From assembly GCF_002292295.1 (NCBI RefSeq), contig NZ_DBBS01000014.1, positions 1-64,000 of the forward strand: 64,000 nucleotides of DNA, given 5' to 3'. Origin of the DNA: Sphingomonas sp. UBA978 (GTDB taxonomy: Bacteria; Pseudomonadota; Alphaproteobacteria; Sphingomonadales; Sphingomonadaceae). A program made the position numbers and the translations under genes. This document shows positions 55,063 to 64,000 of this stretch, piece by piece. Numbering within the stretch: position 1 is the stretch's first letter; each line of letters starts with the position of its first letter. The notes beneath the pieces are model-generated. The model made no database searches. It saw nothing but the letters and a program-made list of their open reading frames with translations, and was not told the origin of the DNA.

Positions 55063-56470
55063 ATGGCGGTGCGCTTCATCCTCGACGGCGCGATCGTCGA
55101 CCTGCCCGACGCCGGACCGACTGACACGCTGCTCGACCACCTCCGCTACCGGATGCGCCGCACCGGCACCAAGGAAGGCTGTGCCGAGGGGGATTGCGGC
55201 GCGTGCACCGTGCTGGTCGGCGAGCTGACGCCGGCGCGCGACGCGATGCAATGGCGCGCGGTCAATGCGTGCATCCTGTTCCTGCCGATGCTCGACGGCA
55301 AGGCGTTGCTGACGGTGGAGAGCCTGGCCGACGGGCGCGCGCTCAACCCGTTGCAGGCGTGCATGGCCGCCAACGGCAGCTCGCAATGCGGCTTCTGCAC
55401 CCCCGGTTTCGTCATGTCGCTGTACGGCCGGGCGATCGGGGCGGCGGGCCACGCCTTGCCGGTGGCGGACGTGATCGCGGGCAATCTGTGCCGGTGCACC
55501 GGCTATGGCCCGATCCTGTCGGCGGCGGCAGAGGTGACCGCGCTCGCCCGCGACGACGCCGCGCTGGTCGCGATGCTGCGCGATCTCGCGCTCGGCGACG
55601 GCGATGCGGCCGGGCGATGGTTCGTCCCGCGCACCGCCGACGCGCTGGCGACGGTGCTGGCCGAGCATCCCGAAGCGCGGATCGTCGCGGGCGCGACCGA
55701 TGTTGGGCTGTGGGTGACCAAGGGGCTGCGCACGATCGCGCCGGTGGTGTTCGTCGGCGACATCGCCGCATTGCGGGGGATCGAGGAGACGGCGGACGGG
55801 CTGACCCTCGGCGCCGCGGTCCGCTATGCCGAGGCGCATGCGGCGTTCGCGCGGCTGCACCCCGATCTGGGCGAACTGGTGCGGCGGCTGGGCGGGCTGC
55901 AGGTGCGCAACGCCGGCACGGTCGGCGGCAACATCGCCAACGGGTCGCCGATCGGCGACGGGCCGCCCGCCTTCATCGCATTGGGTGCGACGCTGACGCT
56001 GCGCAGCGTCGACGGGCGGCGTACGATGCCGCTGGAGGACTATTTCCTCGATTACGGGCGGCAGGACCGGCGGGCGGGCGAGTTCGTCGAGGCGCTGCAC
56101 CTGCCCCGACCCGCACCCGACGCCATCGTCCATATCGCCAAGCTGTCGCGGCGGTTCGACAGCGACATCTCCGCGGTATGCGGCGCGTTCCGGCTGACGA
56201 TGGCGGGCGAGCGGATCGTCGATGCGCGGGTCGCGTTCGGCGGGATGGCGGCGACGCCGCGGCGGGCGGCGGGGTGCGAGGCGGCGCTGACCGGCGCGCG
56301 GTTCGACCGCGACACGATCGCACGGGCGGTGGAGGCGCTGCGCGCGGACTTCACCCCGCTGACCGACGTGCGCGGCAGTGCGGCCTATCGCGTCGAGGCG
56401 GCGGGTAATCTGCTGTGGCGGCTGTGGCATCGCCGGCAGGGCGAGGCGGTGTCGGTGCTGGAGGCGATCG

Positions 56471-56478
<8 letters not shown>
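55063..56478 (+). CDS. xdhA: Xanthine dehydrogenase small subunit (2Fe-2S and FAD)
   Basis: A 471-residue subunit. The first [2Fe-2S] site is Cys40, 45, 48 and 70 (EGCAEGDCGAC). The second is Cys109, 112, 143 and 145 (QCGFCTPG, NLCRCTGY). The FAD domain follows with IVAGATDVGLWV and GGNIANGSPIGDGP. Domain order matches bacterial XdhA. It passes electrons from the molybdopterin subunit to NAD+. ATG 55063 lies one base after the uraH stop; it overlaps xdhB by eight bases. Confidence 0.95.
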
Positions 56479-58773
<2,295 letters not shown>

Positions 58774-58777
<4 letters not shown>

Positions 58778-59700
58778 TCGAATGGGCGCGTTGGCTGCGG
58801 GACGCGGCCGCGGCGGGGCCGGCGGCGATGGTCAGCGTGCTGGCGACGGAAGGGTCGGCGCCACGCGGCGCGGGGACGCGGATGATCGTCACCGCCGACG
58901 CGCTGTACGGCACGATCGGCGGCGGGCAGCTGGAATATCGCGCGGTCGAGCAGGCGCGCGCGATCCTGTCCGAACCGGCGGGCGCGTGGCGGGTGCAGGA
59001 TTATCCGCTGGGGCCGCTGCTGGGGCAATGCTGTGGCGGGCGGGTGCGGCTGCTGGTCGATCATGTCGATCCGGCCGGGTTGGGCTGGACCGGCGATGCG
59101 GCGGAGGGTCGGTTCCTGGTGACGACGCTGTCGGCCGACGGGGTGCAGCGCCATGTCGCGCGCGATGCGGCGGCGGTCGCCGTGCCGGCGCGGGGCGACC
59201 GGCCGCGCGCGGGGAGCAGTTTCGCGGAGATCATCGGCTGGTATCGCCGCCCGCTCTATCTGTTCGGGGCCGGGCATGTCGGACAGGCGATCGCCCGCCA
59301 TGCCGCGCCGCTGCCGTTCCGGCTGGCGTGGTTCGATACGCGCCCGGTGTTCGAGACGGTGCCCGGCGTCGCGATCGTGCCCGAGGATGCGATCGGCCAA
59401 TGCGTCGCCGAGGCGCCGGACGATGCGGCGATCGTGATCCTGACGCACGACCATGCGCTGGATTACCGGCTGACGCGGGCGGCGCTGGCGCGGGTGCAGG
59501 CGGGCGTGCCGCTGGCGTTCGTCGGGCTGATCGGATCGGCGACCAAGCGCGCGCGCTTCGCCGCACGGCTGGGGCGCGACGGGGTGGATGGGGGCGACCG
59601 GCTGACCTGTCCGATCGGGATCGCCGGGATCGGCGGCAAGGAACCCGATGTGATCGCGGTGGCGACGCTGGCGCAATTGCTGCAACTGGACCGCGCATGA
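58774..59700 (+). CDS. xdhC: XdhC molybdenum-cofactor insertion protein
   Basis: A 308-residue protein. The N-terminal XdhC/CoxI domain includes SVLATEGSAPRGAGTRMIV, GTIGGGQLEY and LGQCCGGRV, whose cysteine pair is implicated in binding Moco. A C-terminal Rossmann domain follows (LYLFGAGHVGQAIARH; VGLIGSATKRARF). It sulfurates/inserts Moco into XdhB. It overlaps xdhB and guanine deaminase by four bases each. The order xdhA-xdhB-xdhC is standard. Confidence 0.95.
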
Positions 59701-60992
59701 CGATCGGGGCCTATCGCGGCGAGATCCTCTCGGTCGGGCACGACCCGCGCGACGATGCCGACGCCGTCCGGTACGAGGCGGACGGCGTGCTGGTCGTCGA
59801 GGACGGCATCGTCGTCGCGCGCGGACGGTTCGCGGCCATGGCCGACCGGCTGGGCGGCGTGCCGGTCGAGCGGCTGGCCGGACTGATCGTCCCCGGCTTC
59901 GTCGACGCGCACGTCCATTATCCGCAGATGGACCGGATCGCCTCGCACGGCGAACAGTTGCTCGACTGGCTCGACCGCCACATCTTTCCGGCCGAACAGG
60001 CCTTTGCCGACCGCGCGCATGCCGATGCCGTGGCCGCGGCGTTTCTGGCCGAACTGCTGCGCCACGGGACCACCAGCGCGCTGGTGTTCGCGACCGTCCA
60101 CGCAACGTCGGTCGACGCGCTGTTCGAGGCGGCGCTGGCGCGGCGGATGCGGATCGTGTCGGGCAAGGTGATGATGGACCGCGGGCCGCCGGGGCTGGCC
60201 GACACGGCGGCGTCGGGGCGGGCGGAGACGGAGGCGCTGATCGCGCAGTGGCGCGGGCGCGGGCGGCTGGGCTATGCGGTGACGCCGCGGTTCGCGCTGA
60301 CCTCGTCCGACGACCAGCTCGCGAGCGCGGGGGCGGTGCTCGCCGCGCATCCCGACGTGCTGCTTCACACCCACCTCGCCGAGAACCTCCGCGAATGCGC
60401 CGCAGTGGCCGCGCGCTTTCCGGACGCGGCGGACTATCTGGACGTCTACGACCGGTTCGGGCTGGTCGGCGCGCGATCGGTGTTCGCGCACGGCGTGCAT
60501 CTGTCCGACCGCGCCTGCGCCCGGCTGGCGGATAGCGATGCGGGCGTGGCGATCTGCCCGACCTCCAACCTGTTCCTGGGATCGGGCGTCTTCGACTTCG
60601 GGCAGGCCGATGCGCACCGGATGCGGATCGGGCTGGGTACAGACGTGGGGGCGGGGACGTCCTTCTCGATGCTGCACACCGCTGGCGTCGCCTATCAGGC
60701 CGCATTGGCGCGGGGCGCGCCGCTCGACCCGTTCCGCGCGCTCCATCTGGCGACCGCGGGCAGTGCGGCGCTGTTGCGGATCGCCAACCGGGTAGGGGCG
60801 CTGGCCCCGGGGCAGGAGGCGGATTTCGTCGTGCTGGACGACCAAGCGACGCCGTTGCTGGCGCGGCGGACGGCGGGCGCGACGCTGGCGGAGCGGTTGT
60901 TCGCGTTGCAGATATTGGGGGACGATCGTGCGATCCGGCAGACCTATGTCATGGGGCAATGCGCATGGGACCGCGATGCGGCGGCGCGCTGA
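59697..60992 (+). CDS. guaD: Guanine deaminase
   Basis: A 431-residue amidohydrolase. The metal motif is PGFVDAHVHYPQMD, with later ligands in LHTHLAEN, FAHGVHLSD and GLGTDVGAG, all in the positions of guanine deaminase GuaD. It converts guanine to xanthine for the xanthine dehydrogenase encoded just upstream. ATG 59697 overlaps the xdhC stop. A two-base gap (60993 on) follows before the nucleoside hydrolase start. Confidence 0.93.
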   Translation: MTIGAYRGEILSVGHDPRDDADAVRYEADGVLVVEDGIVVARGRFAAMADRLGGVPVERLAGLIVPGFVDAHVHYPQMDRIASHGEQLLDWLDRHIFPAEQAFADRAHADAVAAAFLAELLRHGTTSALVFATVHATSVDALFEAALARRMRIVSGKVMMDRGPPGLADTAASGRAETEALIAQWRGRGRLGYAVTPRFALTSSDDQLASAGAVLAAHPDVLLHTHLAENLRECAAVAARFPDAADYLDVYDRFGLVGARSVFAHGVHLSDRACARLADSDAGVAICPTSNLFLGSGVFDFGQADAHRMRIGLGTDVGAGTSFSMLHTAGVAYQAALARGAPLDPFRALHLATAGSAALLRIANRVGALAPGQEADFVVLDDQATPLLARRTAGATLAERLFALQILGDDRAIRQTYVMGQCAWDRDAAAR

Positions 60993-60993
60993 G

Positions 60994-62139
60994 ATGCGGG
61001 GCGTCGTCGGCCTGCTGTTCGCGTGGCTGCTGCTGGTCGCGGGGACGGCGCAGGCGCAGGACGCGCGGCGCAAGGTCATCATCGACGACGAGGGCTTTGC
61101 CCTGATGCACCTGATGCTGCTCGAATCGCCCGATGTCGAGGTGCTGGGCATCACCACCGTGTCGGGCAACGTCTGGGCCAACCGCGCGACCGCGCTGGCG
61201 TTGCGCGGCGTGGAGGCGGCGGGCCGCACCGACGTGCCGGTGGTGCAGGGCGCGACCTGGCCGCTGCTCAACTCCGAACTGCTGACCGACCGGTGGGAAT
61301 CGCTGTACGGCAGGCTGACGTGGAAGGGCGCGTGGATGAAACGCTGGGTCGAACCGACGCAGCAGAGCACGCCCGACTATCACGGCCCCGACGATCCGGT
61401 CGTCCTGCCCTGGGGCAATCCGGTGACCAAGCCGTCGCCGGAGATCGCCGCCGCCTTCCTGATCCGCATGGTCCGCCGTTATCCGGGGCAGGTGACGATC
61501 CTCGCCGCGGGGCCGCTGACCAATCTCGCGCTCGCGCAGCGGCTCGACCCGCAATTCGCCGCGCTGGCCGGCGAGCTGGTCTATATGGGCGGCAGCCTCA
61601 ATCCCCGGCAGGTGCTGGGCGACCGATCGGCGCGCGACTTCGCGCGGGAGTTCGTCAACTCGCCGCGGCGCGAGTTCAACGCGCGGTTCGATCCCGAGGC
61701 GGCGAGCATCGTGTCGCGCAGCCCGTGGCGCAAGATCACGATGGTCCCGGTCGATCCGTCGACCGCGACGCAGCTCGGCCGCGGCCTGCTGACCCGGCTG
61801 GCCGCGGTCGCGACGCCGGGCGTGGCGCGGCTGATCGACCGGATGGAGCCCGGATTTCCGCTGTGGGACGAGATCGCGGCCGCGGTCTGGCTGGACCCGA
61901 CGATCGTCACCGATCGCGCGACGCTGTACGTCGATTACGATACGCAGTTCGGGCCGGGCTATGGCGACACGCTGTCGTGGCGTGCCGGCTATCAGCCGGG
62001 TCTGGGCGAACGGCCGGCGGAGGTGGTCCGGGCGATCGACCCCGAACGGCTGGAGGCGCTGATGGTGCGGGCGGTGGGGCGCCGCGCGTCGGTCACCCGT
62101 CCAGATCGAGCGCCGGTTCGATCGACGCCGGGTAACTGA
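60994..62139 (+). CDS. Secreted inosine-uridine nucleoside hydrolase-like protein
   Basis: A 381-residue protein with signal peptide (GLLFAWLLLVAGTAQAQ), hence periplasmic. The nucleoside hydrolase fold is seen in VLGITTVSGNVW, ILAAGPLTNLALA, LVYMGGS, FNARFDPEA and LWDEIAAAVWLDP. The canonical N-terminal Ca/ribose motif DTDxGxDD is replaced by VIIDDEGFALMH: the first aspartates remain but the final Asp pair is lost. This may be a divergent active subfamily or a binding protein. It would release hypoxanthine from inosine made by the secreted deaminase. It is the last gene of the operon and its 3' end overlaps the convergent LysR gene by 47 bases. Confidence 0.82.
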   Translation: MRGVVGLLFAWLLLVAGTAQAQDARRKVIIDDEGFALMHLMLLESPDVEVLGITTVSGNVWANRATALALRGVEAAGRTDVPVVQGATWPLLNSELLTDRWESLYGRLTWKGAWMKRWVEPTQQSTPDYHGPDDPVVLPWGNPVTKPSPEIAAAFLIRMVRRYPGQVTILAAGPLTNLALAQRLDPQFAALAGELVYMGGSLNPRQVLGDRSARDFAREFVNSPRREFNARFDPEAASIVSRSPWRKITMVPVDPSTATQLGRGLLTRLAAVATPGVARLIDRMEPGFPLWDEIAAAVWLDPTIVTDRATLYVDYDTQFGPGYGDTLSWRAGYQPGLGERPAEVVRAIDPERLEALMVRAVGRRASVTRPDRAPVRSTPGN

Positions 62140-63034
62140 GCTGCGCGAAGCCGTTCTCGATCTCGCGCAGCACGATCCCCGCGGCATAGGACGGCGTCCG
62201 CGCCGAGGCGGTACACAGGGCCAGCGTCATCGGCCGCAACACCGAATCGGAGATGCGCGTGAACGACAGCAGCCCGCGCTTCACCTCGGTGATGACGTCT
62301 AGCGAGGTCAGGATGCCGATGCCGACCCCCTGCATCACCAGCGACGTAATCATCTGGATATTGTCCGACGTCACCGTCCGGTCCAGCGTCGCGCCGGTCA
62401 CCCCTTCCAGCACCGCGATCTGTTGGCACACCGCCAGCGGTTCGGCGGGGACGATCAGCGCGGAACCGACCGACGCGGAAAAGCGCGCCTTCTTCTGCTG
62501 GCCGAAGGGGTGGCCGGCGGGGGTCAGGAAGCCGAGCACGACGTCGACGAAGGCGCGGACGTTGATGTCGCGATAGGATTGCGGACCGAAGAAGATGCCG
62601 AAATCCACCTCGCCGCTGGCGATCGCCACGCGCACCGCATCGTTGTTCAGCACGCGGATGCCGATCGTGATCCCCGGATGGCGGCTCTGGATCGTGCGGA
62701 TCGTCTCCGGGATATAGCCCTTGGCGAGCGCGTCGATGATCGCGATGTCGACATGGCCGCGCTTCAGCCCGCGCAGATCCTCGATCTGGGCGCGGACCGA
62801 GGCCATGTTCTTCTGCCAGCCCGCCCCCGCCGCCATCATGATCTCGCCCGCCGCGGTCAGCCGCAATCCGGTGGGCAGGCGTTCGAACAGCGCCACGCCG
62901 ATATCGGCCTCGACGTTCAGGATCTGGCGATCGATCGCGGAGGCGGAGACGTTCAGCTCGTCCGCCGCCTTGCGGATCGAGCCGAGCCGGCCGACCGCCA
63001 TGAAATAGCGCAGGAAGCGGGAAAATGCAGGCAT
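62093..63034 (-). CDS. LysR-family transcriptional regulator of the purine locus
   Basis: A 313-residue regulator. Residues ~5-62 are the winged helix-turn-helix (LGSIRKAADELNVSASAIDRQI), followed by a type-2 periplasmic-binding-like effector domain. It is convergent with the purine operon and divergent from the TonB receptor at 63444. The intergenic CAACG-N17-CGTTT site lies immediately upstream of its own start, and a near copy precedes hpxX. Autoregulation and control of the operon in response to a purine or ureide are inferred; the effector is unknown. Confidence 0.9.
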   Translation of the reverse strand: MPAFSRFLRYFMAVGRLGSIRKAADELNVSASAIDRQILNVEADIGVALFERLPTGLRLTAAGEIMMAAGAGWQKNMASVRAQIEDLRGLKRGHVDIAIIDALAKGYIPETIRTIQSRHPGITIGIRVLNNDAVRVAIASGEVDFGIFFGPQSYRDINVRAFVDVVLGFLTPAGHPFGQQKKARFSASVGSALIVPAEPLAVCQQIAVLEGVTGATLDRTVTSDNIQMITSLVMQGVGIGILTSLDVITEVKRGLLSFTRISDSVLRPMTLALCTASARTPSYAAGIVLREIENGFAQLSYPASIEPALDLDG

Positions 63035-63052
63035 GGACCCTCCCTAATTTTC

Positions 63053-63085
63053 GCAACGGCGTGTCGGAATCATTGCGTTTGATTG
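63053..63085. promoter_or_regulatory. Candidate LysR operator in the lysR/TonB-receptor intergenic region
   Basis: GCAACG-N12-CATTGCGTTTGATTG shares 25 of 33 positions, without gaps, with 44572-44604 before hpxX. It begins 19 bases upstream of the lysR start codon, a typical place for autoregulation and for control of a divergent target. Confidence 0.55.
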
Positions 63086-63443
63086 CATCACGTCGGGTGC
63101 TTAGTCCACACAATATCACCCGGGGGGAGTGATAGTGCGCGGGTTCGCGACAATGAAGAACCGCGTTGCCGGCCGGCAGAAGCCGAAGAGACGATGGAAC
63201 GGACGGACCTTAACCGGTTATCGGCCGATCCTATACCTGCGTGTTCAAATATAGCCGTAAAATCAGCGCAATGCCTGGCATGCCGTGACATTGCAAAGAC
63301 TGATTCGGCGGGTCGTTTCCGGGTGGTTCTGCTTAGATTCTCGCATGAACAACATTCACATATCGCGACGCGGCATGCCCGATGCGCCCGGTCCACGGGA
63401 TCGACGGCGGGCTGCGCGAAGCGACACAAGGGGGCAAGGGACG
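63086..63443. other. Intergenic leader of the last TonB receptor
   Basis: About 360 bases with no recognisable gene. Short open frames on both strands lack family features. The stretch 63230-63370 is relatively AT-rich and probably holds the receptor promoter, but no -35/-10 pair is convincing. GGGGGCAAGGG directly precedes the ATG at 63444. Confidence 0.45.
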
Positions 63444-64000
63444 ATGGCACGGAATAACCTCGCAGGGCTGGCGACGACACGACGGGCGGGGCTGCACCGG
63501 CCGATCGCCGGGATCGCGGCGGCGCTGCTGTGCTGTACCGCGATGACCGGCACCGCCTGGGCCCAGACGACCGCGGCGACGACGACCGCGGCAGCCGCAA
63601 CCGCGGCGGAGGAACCGCAGGATCAGGACATCGTCGTCACCGGCACGCTGGACGCGCTGCCGAACAAGGATGTCGGATCGGTCTTCGGCTTCGCCAAGAC
63701 GCTGGTCGAGACCCCGCGCTCCGCCTCGACGATCAGCAGCGAGCAGATCGAGCGGTTCGGCGTCACCGACATCTACGACCTCGTCGCGCAGGCGCCCGGC
63801 ACCTTCACCAACTCCTTCTTCGGCGTCGGCGGCGCGCTCGACATCCGCGGCACGCCGGGCGAGGTCTATTTCCGCGGCGTCCGGCGCTTGGACAATCCGG
63901 GCAACTACCCGACCCCGATCGGCGCGTCGGACCGGATCGACATCGTCCGCGGCCCGTCCTCGCCGATCTACGGCCCGTCGAAGACCGGCGGCTATATGAA
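63444..64000 (+). CDS. TonB-dependent receptor, partial at right edge; probable purine-compound uptake
   Basis: The first 185 codons of a receptor. The signal peptide ends near TGTAWAQ (~41) and a TTA-rich linker leads to QDIVVTGT, a TonB-box-like segment. The plug follows with VETPRSASTISSEQIERFG, DLVAQAPGTFTNSFFGVG, VYFRGVRRL and DRIDIVRGPSSPIYGPSKTGG. The frame is open to the end of the window. It shares its intergenic region, and the candidate operator, with the LysR regulator of the purine operon. Its ligand is therefore plausibly urate, allantoin or a purine (inference). Confidence 0.88.
   Translation, partial: MARNNLAGLATTRRAGLHRPIAGIAAALLCCTAMTGTAWAQTTAATTTAAAATAAEEPQDQDIVVTGTLDALPNKDVGSVFGFAKTLVETPRSASTISSEQIERFGVTDIYDLVAQAPGTFTNSFFGVGGALDIRGTPGEVYFRGVRRLDNPGNYPTPIGASDRIDIVRGPSSPIYGPSKTGGYM

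Overview
The window looks like the chromosome of a high-GC alphaproteobacterium, most plausibly a sphingomonad. Five TonB-dependent receptors lie in 64 kb, coding density is high, stop/start codons overlap as ATGA or GTGA throughout, and the purine, PhoD, halogenase and DUF1592/DUF1552 genes fit that group. This is judged from gene content; no database search was run.

Layout. (1) 1-25.1 kb is an accessory region. It opens with the 3' end of a tRNA (best fit: initiator tRNA-Met) running into a truncated large serine recombinase on the minus strand. Next come a 5'-truncated, frameshifted RTX repeat gene (1.4-9.4 kb) and a nest of IS481, IS66 and IS3 sequences (9.4-11.4 kb). A tightly packed ten-gene operon follows (11.4-24.5 kb): two TonB receptors, a three-gene ABC-2 transporter, a PduX-like GHMP kinase, a PLP beta-replacement enzyme, an ATP-grasp ligase, a DUF364 protein and an MFS exporter. 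The operon ends shortly before a 14-bp copy of the tRNA end and a second recombinase remnant, so 8-24,892 looks like one integrated element in a tandem array at a tRNA locus. (2) 25.3-31.5 kb holds a TPR-sulfotransferase and a flavin-dependent halogenase, divergent from a large TonB receptor. A possible 26-residue peptide gene follows. (3) 32.2-36.2 kb holds a TonB receptor divergent from a PhoD phosphatase, with a Pho-box-like array between them. (4) 36.3-42.7 kb is a five-gene minus-strand operon: DUF1592-type cytochrome, Tat DUF1552 protein, ankyrin protein, cytochrome c' and cytochrome b561. (5) 43.0-64 kb is a purine-scavenging locus: a secreted adenosine deaminase, then a ~17.5-kb operon (hpxX, hpxY, NCS2 permease, hpxW, hpxK, hpxJ, puuE, hpxZ, uraD, an FMO-like flavoprotein, uraH, xdhA, xdhB, xdhC, guanine deaminase, secreted nucleoside hydrolase), then a LysR regulator divergent from another TonB receptor that runs off the right edge.

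How the genes fit together. The first operon reads as an uncharacterised amino-acid-derived metallophore system. The kinase activates a hydroxy amino acid, the PLP enzyme replaces the phosphate with an amine, the ATP-grasp enzyme forms an amide, the MFS protein exports the product, and TonB/ABC components take it back up. A promoter whose -10 box sits inside a perfect TATGTT-AC-AACATA palindrome suggests metal-responsive repression. The purine locus covers nucleoside cleavage, deamination, xanthine oxidation, HIU/OHCU processing, allantoin and allantoate hydrolysis, ureidoglycine transamination and the oxalurate/oxamate branch. No recognised urate oxidase is present, so the flavoprotein at 53,296 is a candidate for that step. 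A shared CAACG-N17-CGTTK motif upstream of hpxX and in the LysR/TonB intergenic region ties the locus to one regulator.
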